DNA of 64,000 nt from Gigaspora rosea (taxonomy: Eukaryota; Glomeromycota; Glomeromycetes; Diversisporales; Gigasporaceae): the NCBI GenBank assembly GCA_003550325.1, contig QKWP01000275.1, forward strand, positions 132,758-196,757, given 5' to 3'. The notes beneath the pieces are model-generated. The model was given only the letters and a program-made list of their open reading frames with translations, made no database searches and was not told where the DNA came from. The translations under genes and the position numbers were made by a program. This document shows, in pieces, positions 12,787 through 25,360 of the stretch; position 1 is the stretch's first letter; each line of letters starts with the position of its first letter.

Positions 12787-13597
12787 TATATACTAATAAA
12801 TAGTATTATAATAAATTCAAAACATTTACAATTCCTTCTTTTATCTATGCAAAAAATACTTATTTTTAGCAAAAAACATTGCATTTAAATACAATAATTT
12901 GTAAACTTGTTCTTTCATCTATATTTATTACATTATCAATGGCAGAAGGACAATGGCATCATTTTCATAATATCTTGGCTAATACAGACAACAAAGATAC
13001 TTTACCTACTAACAAACCATTGCATACAACTTTACATTTTATTCATAGACTACAAAGTCTCAAAAAGTATATAGAAGAATTCTGAAATTAGTGAATAATA
13101 TTCTTATAAACATTTTTTTGATAGAATAGAATTTCAAAATTGTAGAGCTGCATATATGCATAGTGTTTATTGGACAACTGACAATATATCTATAATAATT
13201 GCTAATAATACTATATGATCAACTCTTCCAAATCCAGATATAGAACCTGAGCTTTATTAAAAAGTTTGTGCTCTACAAATATATACATGCAATTCCAAAT
13301 GTAGTAGTCCAAGTTTTATGGCTTTTACTTGCAAAAAAGAGTTTCCTCACCCATTTTTAGAACTTACATACTATGATCCAATCAATTACAAATATACATA
13401 TTAATGTATAACTCCTGAGGAGCAATAATTAGTTCCTTATTATACTCCAACTTAATAGTTTGGAATGCTCATATGAATGCACAGTATATTACAAATAAAG
13501 GGCTTGCTAAATATATAACAAAATATATTAGTAAACCTGAGCCAACTCATTTATTTAATATACATAATCAATCAAACTATAGAGAATACATTTAAGC

Positions 13598-13894
13598 AGG
13601 ACCCTGGACATCTCTCATATAGGTCATAACTGGATTTTGGCCAATTTTGACATAATTTGCTGAAAATGTCAAAATCTATTTACTTAAATAACTTCCGATC
13701 CATTAATCAGAAATGATTGAACTTTTTTTGTTAGATGCGCCTCACTGAGAGCTTCATTTTAAAAAAAAGTTCATTCAAATTGGACCACTAGATGCCAAGA
13801 TAATTGCCCAACACTGTTTTTTTGCTTCTTAAATTTTGGGGGCTTTTGCTGAATTGCATAACGTATAACCTCTGTACTATATGTCCGGGGTCCT
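13598..13894. mobile_element. 297-bp MITE, 8-bp TSD (family with 41132-41427)
   Basis: Ends AGGACCCTGGACAT and ATGTCCGGGGTCCT are inverted repeats. The 8-bp duplication ATTTAAGC flanks it at 13590-13597 and 13895-13902. A second copy at 41132-41427 has its own different 8-bp duplication, so this is a mobile family. The 8-bp size points to the hAT superfamily. Inserted in the Helitron remnant. Confidence 0.92.
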
Positions 13895-15950
13895 ATTTAA
13901 GCATATCGTATAGGATCAATGGAGCTAATGTTCTTATTGTTTAGTAAATAAATTGTTAACTCTTTTGTACAAGTTCAATATCTAACAACAGATTCTTCTG
14001 ATATTTATTCCAAAGCTATTCTTCCTCTGCATATAATTGCTCCACTTGATTATAATTCATATTGGAATGACAAAATGGAAAAATATTTTGCCCATTCACT
14101 TGATTCTATATTTGATAACATGACATATAAAGCTTATAATAAATTATATGAAATTAAAAAAACATGCCAAAATACATCAAACAGATTAATATATTATAAT
14201 CAACTAGGAAATTTTGTAATAAAAAGAGCAAATTATATATTCTCTTGTATAAAATTTTTACAAATAAAATATGGTGTACTATTTTATTATACTAAAATTT
14301 CTATGCAGGTTAGAAGCTAAAATATGTAGTGGCTATTCAAGTTATTATGAATACTTCTTTGCTTGATTTCCAGATATAATTCAATTTATATGTAAACAAA
14401 ATTATAAATTTATTTTAAATCAAACTACATTTTTTACAACCAATTTGATACATTAATTGAAACAATAATCTATTCATTGCAATCAGTTTTATCAATAAAT
14501 CTTCTTAATATTATTAAATTACAATTGAGCTCTATTAGAATTTTACCAAGAATTATGTCACAAATGCAATAATTGACTTCTTCCAAGCCAATATTATTGT
14601 ATACAAACAATAACAAATTATTTAGGCCCACAAGATAGTTCTTATTATCCATATTTCTTTATTACTGGTTCAGCAGAAGTTGGCAAACTATTTATAATAT
14701 ACATGTTATTAGAACAATTTGAAGAATTGGGTATAACTATTTTTTAATAGCTCCTACAGGAATTGCAGCTCAAAATATTGGCGGATCAACTATAAATTTA
14801 GCATTAAAAAAATTATATTAGATAAAAGAGTTTTTCATACACTTGCTTTATATGATTCTAATTTTAGTAATTCTTTGATTCTAATTTTAGTAATTCTTTT
14901 TTTCAATTTCATATACTTATTATTAAAGAAATCTCAGTGGTATAAGGTCCAATACTAACTTATATCTCAGAACTATTTGAATTACCCCACAAAAATAATC
15001 ACTATTTTGAGGTATAAATATTATATTAATTGGTAATCTAGTACTGCTACCTTCTGTAAATGGTTCTCTTGTATACAAATGACCTATATAGAAAATTTTT
15101 TTATCCTCTAATTCTTCGTGAATCCAATGACAAAACCAAGATAATACTGTAATTTTTACAATCTTTTTGAAAAAATTAGAATGGGTCAGATAGATAATAG
15201 CACTATAATAGCATATAGCAAATACTAATAAATAAAGAAAGTAAAACTGCAATTTTATCTCTTACAATCACCAATCTAGATACTACTTATATAAGGTTAT
15301 CAAAATTTGCAAATCAAATTAATAAAACAATATGTGCAATAATTTCTGTTCAAGAAAACAAGCTCTTGATCTCAAATTGTATTGAAATTTAAAATAATCA
15401 AATTTGTAATGATAATACAAGATATTATTAATTCAAAAACAAAACAAATCTGCTAATATAATAAGAATTCAATCTGTTGCAAAAGTTATGTTTTTAAATA
15501 ACTCTTAGCATAAATACTGCATTGAAATTGCACTATTGGTATAGTAATTAATATCAATTTAACAACAAAACTAGTTTATGTTAGCTTTTGTATTAAAGGT
15601 GCATAATAAATGTATTATTCTCAAAATATACTACAACTTCTTTTTTAATAGTAAATCTGCTAGTCATACACATTACCCAATACGAAATGCATTTGCTCTT
15701 ACAGTATACAAAACTCAAGAATTAACTTTACCAGATATCACTAAATCTAGATAATCAAATATTTGAAAATGATCAAGCATATTAGTATTTAGTTGCTGTG
15801 CCAAATGGAATCATGTCAAAATACATTCTCTAAATAATTCTGCATTCATGGTAGATCTATCTGTGGTAAATGAATATGCATAGTCAGAAAACATTGCATA
15901 TAATCCATTACTACTATCATTCCAACAACTTGAGTAAAGAAATATTTATT

Positions 15951-18900
15951 TATATATAATTGTTTAGCATAGTATAATTCTTATACTACATGTTCAAAGC
16001 TATCTTCAATATTACCAATTACTTTATTTATCAATAATAATAAATTATAAATCAAGTTTTATTTTGTATATACAGTATAACTGCATTAGTATTCTAATTT
16101 AAATAAGTATCACCCAGGTTACCTGCTAATAGGCAAGTAATCCAAGTTGAATTATGGCCTACCCAGGTAGTCAACCCACTTATCACTCATGGAACAACCC
16201 ACAAATCACCCATAGGTAAGGGCAGTGTCATTAATCACCTGATTATTTTTTATCAGAGGCCTACCCCCTATTTTTAATATATATATAGTCAGGTTCTTAT
16301 ATATAATTTCAACTTTTTTTGACCCCCTCCCCTCCAAAAAATCACCTGATTTTTGTTACTCTCCTAACTAGTATAAGTTAATTATAAACTATATATACAG
16401 TCTATATTGTAAGTATATATTTATTATTTTACTTATTTTACTACAGCTATATGAGTGCTACTATGGGAAAATAAAACTTTGGTTAAACAAAATATAGTTG
16501 AAAGCCAGGAGTTTCATGTTTTATAATCAAATTTGATAATGCAAATTGAAAATCATTACTATATCTTTTTTTTAATTTTTTTTTTTCTAAACCATTTTTT
16601 TTTAATTTTTTTTTTTTCTTTGTTTTTTAACTCTTTTTTTTGAAATTTTACTTTTTTATTTTGGATTAGCTATAACTAGACAATCACAATTCACAAAAGT
16701 CATATGATATTATATTTATTAAATAACTTAAATTTTTTAAATCTAATACTCTCTTAAAACTAATATAAAGTTTATTTACTAAGTGTATCAGTTTTGGGAG
16801 GTTAGACTATGGTAGCTATCTGATTATTTTGTTTGTTATTCTTTATTATATACAAATAAATAAAATATCTTGAAAAATCTACTATCTAAAACTTATTGGT
16901 ATTTGTCAAGAGTGGCAAAGTCACTCCCATGATTATTTTCTAGTTATCTAACAAAAAACTCAGAATTATTATGTCGATCGAATTAACAAATATGATTGGT
17001 CATTTTCCATATCATTACAGTACATAGCACATTAGGGTGTGAAATGTCATATAATCTACATAGTGAAGATCATATCTAACATTAATAATAAGAATTTTTT
17101 GTTGATCATTCTTCTTAATAACAAAAATATATATAATTTTATACTGAAATAACACCTGAACTACTCATGAGATGCATGCAAAATTATATTTATTAGATTC
17201 CTTTTAACATTCTCTTAAAAGCAATAGAGCCCTTTTTTTATTTTACATATAAGTTAAAGCGAAAACTGATTACTAAAACATGATTAATTTTATACAATAA
17301 AAAAAGAGCTCTATACCTTAAAAAGAACATCAAGAGGCATCTAAAAAAAGGTATTTTTACTCGTATATCTTTAATAGTTCAAGAATTATTTCAATTTAGA
17401 TTTTATATTGATAATGATAATGATCGTAATGAGTAATTATCTAGCAGTCGGAAATATCAGGTCTCCGGTTGCAGATCATGCAGATCATCGGAAAAAATCG
17501 TAAAAATTATTATGTGATCTTCACTATGTTTGTATTTGTTATGCTAGTGGCACATCACCCATATTATCGCTATTGAAGGTGATATAAATGGAAATTTAAT
17601 ATAGCACGTACATATGTACAAATGTACTACATTGCGATTTACAACATAAATATTGTAGAGAGATAAGAACTTGAAGTATGAGTGTTCGAGAATAAAAACC
17701 TGTAAGTAAATATTTGACCTCAAAATCTTGTACGATATTGACCAACCAAAATCAAGATCAGGCTTATTTTGAAATTTGATTGGTCAAAATCGCACATTGA
17801 GAATAATTTGCGAATTAGCCAATGGAGGTCAATTAATTTATAATATAGTATTGTTAATAATTAATAACCAATTCCATCGGTTCCAATGGCTCCATTGGTT
17901 CCATTGGCTCCATTAGATAGCAATTTTTTCAATGGAGTATATCCATAGACAACCCTGCAATACAGGTAGAGAAATAGTACACCCCGATGTCTGTGTGTTA
18001 ACAAATTCTAAGTTCTGATTGGATAGATGAGGTGTAACATTAAAAAAACACACACACAACAATCAAAACAATAGAAAACCAGTGTAATATAAAAAAAACA
18101 AATCGATTTTATATTTGTCCTTTGGACTTTTAAATGGTTCCCATTTTCCTAATATGATCGTTATTGAAGGTGATATAAATGGAAATTTTAATATAGCACG
18201 TTTGGGGTATTAACCTTAATTATATGTGCAGTAATAATGACATTAGTGTAAGGTTTCATGCGTAAAATTGATCGACAATATCGATGAGTCTTTACTAGTA
18301 AATTACTATCAAAAGAAACGATCAAAAAAATTGATTCAATTTATGCATTAACAATTTTTTTCTAGCAATTTTTGTTTTATGGCAAAAAAATCGGTATAGT
18401 ATAATCAAAAGAAGGTTAGTTTAAAAGTTTAATTAGTCGAGCACTTTAAAATATTACATTAGCAGGAATTTTTCTTTTGTATTTTTTTTTTTTGCAATAT
18501 GTATTTCAGTCAAAAAACGATATTTTATTACGAATTGGTTTTGATAATTAAAAATTTAAAACGTAATTGTATAAAGAAGGTTTACTTTATAGATTATATA
18601 AAGTTTTGTCATAAATTTTTGATATAGTTTTAATTCTGAACCTTTTTTAGAGTTGGCCTTTGTTATCGTTAGGTGTTTTAATCAAAATAGTCATGTGTTT
18701 GTTACAAATTGGTTTGATAATCGAAAATTTAAAATTGTAATTGTGTAAAAAAAGTTTCTTCGTATTATATGTAAAGTTTATTATAAGTTTTTGTGATAGT
18801 TTTAGTGCTGAATCTTTTAAGATTCGGTTAAAAAATATCGTGAGTATATTAGGATCTTCATGGGTGAAAAATATCAAATAACAAAATCCGTACATACTAG

Positions 18901-18960
18901 TAATTTTTATTATAATATCTTATATAGACTTGGTTAAGTAGTAAATGAAATACCTCAACA
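15951..18960. other. AT-rich intergenic DNA
   Basis: No gene recognised. Poly-T runs at 16560-16650. A ~45-bp phrase (ATTGAAGGTGATATAAATGG through TATAGCACGT) occurs at about 17571-17610 and again at 18162-18203. A short TCCATTGG-type tandem lies at 17880-17925. The 82-codon minus-strand frame at 18647-18895 lies in a tandem repeat and is not supported as a gene. Confidence 0.5.
18500..18830. repeat. Two-copy tandem repeat, ~180 bp period
   Basis: The stretch from about 18501 (TTACGAATTGGTTTTGATAA, GTAATTGTATAAA, AAAGTTTTGTCATAA) recurs at about 18690 (TTACAAATTGGTTTGATAA, GTAATTGTGTAAA, AAAGTTTATTATAAG) with moderate divergence. Confidence 0.6.
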
Positions 18961-18964
18961 GCAC

Positions 18965-19400
18965 CAGGGTAGTGACTGGACTCGTCAACTCGTGACTCAA
19001 ATAATTCGAATTCGAATCATAAATTTTTTAACCCGCGAGTACTCACGAGTTAATTATTAATATATAATGAAAGTTTAATGACTAATACTTTGCATTAATA
19101 AATTTTAGTATGCTGCATAAATAATATCGTAATTTTAATGTAATTATATTTAATTCTTTAAAATTTAATAAATAAACTACATATATAATTTTTTGCGATC
19201 GCAAAATTTTAATAATAAATAAATATAACGCAAAACAAAAGCACTAATGAACGGGAAGAATCCTGTAATAAAGAGAATAGTCAAAACACAATTACCATAT
19301 GTCCAAAAGTCATCTGAACGCTTGTTTTCAGAAGTTGGAAACAACATTACAACAAAACGTACAGGAATTGGTGGGTGAGATGTTATTTTTAAAAAGGAAT
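18965..19400 (+). pseudogene. hAT transposase C-terminal fragment
   Basis: At about 19290-19375 the + strand reads LPYVQKSSERLFSEVGN followed by NITTKRTGIG. This is the signature SERLFSxxGxxxxxKRxxL of the hAT C-terminal dimerisation region. Nothing upstream of it is recognisable as the rest of the transposase. The sequence CAGGGTAGTGACTGGACTCG at 18967 is a plausible hAT end, and GACTCGTCAACTCGTGACTC / ACTCACGAGTTAA form an inverted pair after it. Only the last ~40 residues of the protein are clear. Confidence 0.65.
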
Positions 19401-20344
19401 ATTATTTACAACTAATGTAAATAAAATACACTTGCATTCGTAATTTGTAATTAGATATATTTGTTTTTTACAATTACTAATCATAATTGGATCAATTAAA
19501 TTGCAAATAATTGCAATAATCATAATTGCAATTAATTGTAATATTTGTTTACACTGTAAAGTTTGCTACTTATTGCTATGATACGTATTTCGAATTTAAA
19601 ATGTTCTACATACATATATATTTTAATCTAATTGTAACGTAAGTTTAAAAAAAGTTCTTTATATTTTTATACATGTAATTATAACTATTAAAGTTGATTG
19701 TATTACTACAATAAATTGCCATTTTACAATCATAGCAAAAACTAGATACTGGACCTGTCGCTAAACGACGGGTTTAACATGAAAAATTTTCTATTTTCTA
19801 TTTCATATTAAACTATTGTTACAAATTGTCACATTATTATTAAATTTTTATACTACAAATATATTGCGTCTACATAATATTAATTATACTAATTCATATA
19901 AAAAGAAAGCAAATTAAATAAGTAAAGCTTTCAAATGTTTAATTTTAAACATTTTTTTCATTTGTTTCATTATTAATTTCTTAATATGGAATGATACAAC
20001 TTTTTCGCTCGTGAAATCTTTTGATCAAAATATTAAAAACGCTTGTTGATCAAAGGAAAAAAATCTTTAATGGATCAAATCAATATAATTAATGTTTAAC
20101 TGCACTTAAAATCCAAGCGATTCACATAATCAAAATTTAAATATTGGATAATCATAGCAAAAATTGCAATTAATTGATTAATTGTGACTGTGCTACCAAT
20201 CAATTAATTGAGTTCAAAATAATTGCAATTATTTGCCTCTACAATCAATTATTCGGCAGGCCTGAACAGCACGTACAACATAATATTATATAATTGTATA
20301 GAGATAATATATTCCTTTTTTTTTTGTACCTCTTTTATACTGTT
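19401..20344. other. Intergenic, AATTGCAATTA-rich
   Basis: No gene. About 19480-19550 and 20150-20245 are dense in AATTGCAATTAATTG motifs of both orientations, ending at GGCAGGCCTGAACAG (20257). This looks like subterminal repeats of a hAT-like element, but no target duplication was found. Confidence 0.4.
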
Positions 20345-20352
20345 TTATTAGC
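20345..20352 (+). promoter_or_regulatory. Possible TATA box of the secreted-protein gene
   Basis: TATATAAAC lies about 195 bases before the start codon at 20550, followed by C/A-rich leader (CCCCCCACACAC). Position and sequence are compatible with a core promoter; not proven. Confidence 0.35.
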
Positions 20353-20549
20353 TATATAAACTCTAGATTTTTTCCTAGCAATTAAAAAAAAATAAACCCC
20401 CCACACACTAATTACCCTAATACACATAGATACTATCCTTAATTTTATATATCAACCCGTCAATCCTTTCGTTAAACTATTATATATCCGTTCTTTTCAG
20501 TAAACTATCATATATCCGTCAATAAACCATTATACATAATCTCCCTAAA

Positions 20550-21602
20550 ATGAAATTCTTAATTATTCAACTCTTAATTACCGTGTTGTTTTTAACTTAT
20601 GCGTTTTCGCATCCTAGAAATCATTATCATAAACCGACCTGTGATATATCCTCAAATCCCGGAAGCCTTCTTATTAAACCAGGTATGATTTTGGATTCTT
20701 AGAAAGAGGAGAAGTAATTTTAGATAAAATTTTTAATTTATCATATGGTTTATTAATGAAATAGCTACTGGATCATGTTTTAATTCTGGCGATAAGATCC
20801 CGTTCACTTTTATTCCTGGATCAGATGTACCCTCTTCCCTTGATAAAGTCCAACTCGCCATAACATACGATGGAACTATTGTCCTTAAAACCAACGTTGC
20901 ATTGAAACCAGGTACGTGAAGAGCTTTAAATCTTCGTGATGCTATAATAAATTACTAAATTTATATTGCTGAACCAAATCACAAGGTAAAGACAAATATT
21001 CATTTACCTTTACCGTCCCTGATAACACTACCCTTCCTTCTCCTTCTGATGCTCGCTATGAAATTGGATTTGATGACTGGAAACTCACTTCCGGAACCTT
21101 TTCAATTAATCATCCAAAGTTTGGTCTTACCATCTATGAACCCAAAATTAAGGAATGCTATGAGGTATAGTTATTTACATTCTAAATTTAATCTGTTTAA
21201 GCTATTCAGTGTTAATTGTTATTAATTTTTTTTTAAATAAACAACTTAGGCTGGTCAAACCGTTACTATCCGCTGGGAAGATCGTAAGCATATTTATTTA
21301 TAAAAAGTTTATAAAACTAATTAATGCAATAAATAATTAACGAAGCTTATATGTACACAACTATAGCATTCCATAAATATCAAAGAATTGATATTACTAA
21401 AATTGATATCTACAATAACGTAGCACAACAATGGACTAATCTTGTTTCTAAATCTATTCCTGTTAGACATGGCCAATACGATATCACTCTTCCTAAAACA
21501 CTTGCAAAACAAAATGGTTATGTTTTTGGAATTTTAGTTAAACGAAATGGCAAAGATGAACATTATTATTCTAACCCTTTCAGTGTTACAACTGCGATCT
21601 AA
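20550..21602 (+). CDS. Secreted protein with Kre9/Knh1-like domain (5 exons)
   Basis: Exons: 20550-20682, 20765-20911, 20986-21164, 21250-21283, 21346-21602; 750 coding bases, 249 aa. All four introns (82, 74, 85, 62 bp) are GT...AG and the phases join without a stop. Residues 1-20 (MKFLIIQLLITVLFLTYAFS) form a clear signal peptide. Cysteines lie near 31, 49 and 151. After the third, GQTVTIRWEDP followed by IDIYN, a YDITLP segment and YVFGILVKRNG resembles the beta-sandwich of fungal Kre9/Knh1-type cell-wall proteins (GQxVTIxW). No GPI signal or C-terminal TM segment is visible. Codon third positions are much richer in C than the flanks, supporting a real gene. Function is inferred only: an extracellular or cell-surface protein. 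The 83-aa frame beginning at 21351 is just its last exon. Confidence 0.82.
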
Positions 21603-21652
21603 CTTTCTTAAAATTGGTTAATTACATAAATTTATATTGCATTAATAATATT

Positions 21653-21725
21653 ACAGTCGCACCTTGATATAGTCACACTCGATATAGTCACATGATCGAT
21701 ATAGTCGCCTTTTATATAGCAATTT
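21653..21725. mobile_element. Transposon end fragment (pogo/Tc1-like tip)
   Basis: TA followed by CAGTCGCACCTTGATATAGT and three further GATATAGTC(A/G)C repeats resembles one terminal inverted repeat of pogo/Fot1-type elements. No matching inverted end was found downstream, so this is a truncated or solo end. Confidence 0.4.
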
Positions 21726-22535
21726 AAATTTATATTATTTTATTATTCTCTACATAATGGTTAGTCCCAAAAGTTCTAAGATTATTAATTACGAGATAGG
21801 TCAATTTTATACTTATAGATCTTTAATTTATTAAATTTAAAATATTTTTTAATATTATTAATTATATATATAATAGTATTGTATATTTTTACTGTTTAAA
21901 GCATGTTCAAGCTTTAATAATAAATTAATTTATTTAAAAAAAAATAATTATATATTTTTTAGATGTAAAACATATTTTACTTAAAAATTAATATAGGTTA
22001 TTTTAATAAAATTAAATAATTTTAATTTTTTTAATTGTTTAAAATTGTTCAAAGTGTTCAAATTACTATTTATAACTATTTTGTAATAGAGCATTCTATT
22101 TTATGCCATGTGCATGTACATGGGTATATTAATATCTTAAAATCTTGATTATAAAACAGCTCTTAAAGTTCTAACAAAAATATTCCTTGAAATTCTCTAA
22201 CTCTAAATCTAACCTTACCATAACCTTAAACTGAGTTATTGTTTGTTCAACAAATTATATATTACATAAATTTGTAAGTCAATAAGTTAGTACCCGTGTA
22301 CAAACACTATGTGTAAACTAAGAATTTTCTATTATATAAATCAATTTTGTATAACAAAACCAAAAACTCTTCTAAAAAATCACATACTTAAAATTTTGCT
22401 TATAAAACTGTTTTTTTTATACAAAATAAAATTTTTTTTGCTAAATTTTAATATATATAAAGCCCTATTCTAATATTTAATTTTTATTATTACTCTAATA
22501 TAAAAAGATTTAATTCGTGATTCGTGAGAAATGGA
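21726..22535. other. AT-rich intergenic DNA
   Basis: No gene, RNA or clear repeat recognised. Confidence 0.5.
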
Positions 22536-22537
22536 AA

Positions 22538-22680
22538 GTAAGGCTGTTAATCAGTCCGTCCGGTCCGTTCCGGTTAAAAGACCGCCTGGTCTTTTAAAAA
22601 ACCAGACCGGACGCAGTCCAGGACCGGAATAGGACCGAATAGAGCTAGATCGGACAGACCGATGATCAATATAATACTTT
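22538..22680. repeat. GGTCCG-rich hAT-type end
   Basis: GGCTGTTAATCAGTCCGTCC is followed by repeats of CGGTCCG/CCGGACC, including the hairpin AGACC..CTGGTCTTTT / AAAACCAGACC. Similar sequence is at 33240-33335. Such GGTCCG-rich ends are typical of some hAT elements, but the partner end could not be fixed. Confidence 0.4.
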
Positions 22681-23045
22681 TTGCTATAACGGTGAAATTA
22701 AATTTGTCAGTATAAAGAATTACAATAAGCTTTTCAAATTAATAAGATATTAATACGTTTGATAATTTTTGTTATACATAAATTATGAATTAGAAAATAA
22801 TATAGTATATTAATATAGCAAAATAACTCATTTAATTAACTTCATAAATATGAACATTATAGTTTAAATCAGTTAAAAAGATATTTTGTCACTTTTAACC
22901 ACTTAAGATTCGATAATTTGATTGAATAATATAATCATAATTGGGTATACCAAATTTCAATCTTGTACTGATTCAAGACAAGAATTGTCTTAATATATGA
23001 AAAAATTAAAGTAAATCAACAAAACGATTAGATATTACTTGTATT

Positions 23046-24036
23046 TAGTGCTCCGAATGGGTCAGTTCAGTTCGGGTCAGGTTATAGCCAACCCGAACCC
23101 AACCAGAAATTTCGGGTCGGGTCGGGTTGAAAACTTTCGGGTTAGCACTTCAACCCGGCCCGCCCTGACCCGACCTGACCCGACTCAAATCCGACCCAAA
23201 TTTTTAAGCCCAACATGCTAAAGTTTTAAAAAAAATAAAATTTTGGCCTTAGATGTAATAAAAAGTAAAAAAAAAAATGAAAAAAAAATGCATGACCTTA
23301 GATGGTAATAAAAAAAAATAGCGTGACTTAGATGTGAATAAAAAAAAAATTATGTGACCTTAGATGTGCATAAAAAAAAAATTTTCATTATTTCATTTCG
23401 TGACCTTAGATATGAACATAAAAAAAAAAATAACTTCATGACCTTAGATGTGAAATGTGAACATAAAAAAAAAAAAATTGCGTCGTGAGCTTAGATGTGA
23501 ACATAAAAAAAAAAGAAAAAAATTGCGTGATCTTTGATGTAAAAAAAAATTATTATTCATCTTGTCACTCTGATCAACCAATTATTTTGTTTGTTTTGAT
23601 TTTATATTAAACAAAACAAGTAACGGCCGGACTAAGATTAGGATTAGCTTTTGATAAATGCAATAACTAGAGACCCTCACTCTCTAACCCAAAATTTTGC
23701 AAAAAATTATTTTTGTCAAAAAAAAAGTGTAGTTTCATAGTCAAAATTTTAAGTTAGAAGCGATTGTTTAAAAAAAATCTTGGTTCGTTTCGATTTTGCG
23801 TTATAGCTAATCCTGCATTCTGATTGGTTAAATGATAACCACTATTCTAAAGGAAAAAAAGACTAATCTATATAAAAATTTGGGTCGGGTCGGGTTGGGT
23901 CAGGTCGGGTTATTCTCAACCCGAACCCGACCTGAACCTGATTGAAACTTTCAGGTCAAAATTTTCTAACCCGAACTCGACCTGACCCGAAATTTCAGGT
24001 CAGATTTCGGGTTGACCCGACCTGATTCAGAGACTA
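23046..24036. mobile_element. Non-autonomous hAT element with internal minisatellite, 991 bp
   Basis: The 8-bp duplication CTTGTATT is at 23038-23045 and 24037-24044. The ends are TAGTGCTCCGAATGGGTC and (inverted) TAGTCTCTGAATCAGGTC. Both subterminal regions are built of GGGTCGGGT/ACCCGACC repeats, about 160 bp each, in inverted arrangement. The middle (about 23244-23540) is a minisatellite of units like GTGACCTTAGATGTGAACAT followed by a poly-A run. No transposase. The 60-codon frame at 23039 is a translation of the GGGTC repeats. Confidence 0.88.
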
Positions 24037-24044
24037 CTTGTATT

Positions 24045-24600
24045 GAAAAAATATTTATTATAAAATATTGTTAGCATTTACATGTCTGTCAAGCACTTAA
24101 AAACTTATAAACTTAATATATTTAATAAAAAAAATATAAAAAATAAAGTATACTACTAGTATCGGGTTATTTCCAATCGTAGTTTGAATGCTATTAGAAT
24201 TATGCCATTCAGTATGATAAAATTTTTTAAATTTTACTAGTATTACTATCTTAACATACAGTAATTTTTTTCATTAAGTTTCAACAATAATTAATAATCC
24301 ATAATATGCTTAATAGAAAGTATGCAAATTTGATTTTTAAAATAAATTAGCCAAAATTATTATTGCTCGATCAGCTGACTTTATACAACAAAACTGAATG
24401 ACTTTATTTACAAATCTGAAGAACATATGGGATAAGGGCTTGCTACCTTATTGGCTCTAATATACATAATTACATTTTCCACTATAGCGACACGTATTCA
24501 TCACAACAGTAAACGAAATAGACACCTATGATGCCTTTATATAGAGGGAAAACCATCGAATCTTCTCATAGCTGAAAGAGAATCGGTAATGTGTTCCTGC
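24045..24600. other. AT-rich intergenic DNA
   Basis: No gene recognised between the hAT element and the minisatellite. Confidence 0.5.
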
Positions 24601-24627
24601 CAGTATGAGCAAGGTTCATACTTATGG

Positions 24628-25360
24628 TCCTTGCACTGCCACTTGCAGCCGTGGAGCCAATACAACAAATGGTCCTTGCACTGCTACTTGTAGCTGTGAA
24701 GCCAAATTCAACAACAGGTCCTTGCACTGCCACTTGCAGCCATGGAGCCAATACAACAACTGTCCTTGCACTGCCACTTGCAGCTGTGGAGCCGGGTATA
24801 CATACTACAGGTCCTTGCATTGCTCTCATTATCGATCTAACAATAATCATGTGAATATCAAAATCATATGCAAATCTGAAATTATCTGTAAAAACAAGTT
24901 ACAAAATCTCACAACAATAATCAAAGAATAACCATAAAAGGATACATAACAAAACCTGTACATGATCAGTTATAAAATCATCTGATCTCGCAATAATGAT
25001 CACCCTGTCACTTCGTTGACAGGCTTTTCATAATACTGGTCCTTGCACTGCCACTTGCAGCCATAGAGCCAAATTCAACAACTGGTCCTTGCACTGCTAC
25101 TTGTAGCCGTAGAGCCAAATACAACAACTGGTCTTGCACTGCCATTTGCAGCTGTGGATCCAACTACCTCTGGTCCTTGCACTGCCACTTGCAGTTATGG
25201 AGCCAGGTACAAAACAGGTCCTTGCACTGCTACTTTCAGTTGCGGAACCATACAAAACATCAGGTCCTTGCACTGCTAACGCAGCCATGGAGCCTGGTAT
25301 ATCAAAAAACATCAGGTCCTTGCACTGCTAGTGCAGCCATGGAGCCTGGCATAACAACAG
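24628..25360. repeat. ~45-bp minisatellite, two arrays
   Basis: Units start GGTCCTTGCACTGCCACTTG and continue CAGC(C/T)(A/G)TGGAGCC plus a variable tail. Array 1 spans 24628-24820 with about five units; array 2 spans 25038-25360 with about seven. Unit length is 41-52 bp and not a multiple of three, so the several overlapping frames (both strands) are artefacts despite looking like repeated peptides. Confidence 0.85.

Larger units (their letters stand above)
11240..15950 (+). pseudogene. Degenerate Helitron Rep/helicase
   Basis: Fragments in all three + frames, in order, match the layout of Helitron RepHel proteins. The N-terminal region is at 11340-11420 (QEISSWL...FPCVPCSFC) and 11697-12014. 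The Rep N-terminal Helitron-like part is at 12918-13082 (MAEGQWHHFHNILANTDN). A degraded HUH motif lies near 13130-13164, reading QNCRAAYMHSVYW where the first histidine position is Tyr. The twin-tyrosine motif KYITKYISKPEP is intact at about 13508-13543. A helicase accessory part is at 14075-14320. A Pif1-type Walker A lies at about 14660-14695 (ITGSAEVGKL, weakened from GxxGxGK), then PTGIAAQNIGG near 14757. A late helicase motif NAFALTVYKTQ is near 15688. Dozens of stops and shifts, plus two MITEs, make it non-functional. CTRR end and hairpin not located. Confidence 0.88.

Noticed and set aside
14923..15252. 109-aa minus-strand protein
   Set aside because: Antisense to the Helitron helicase remnant, which explains the sequence on the plus strand.
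23880..24030. Telomere-like GGGTCGGGTT repeats
   Set aside because: Occur inverted on both sides of a TSD-bounded hAT element; subterminal transposon repeats.
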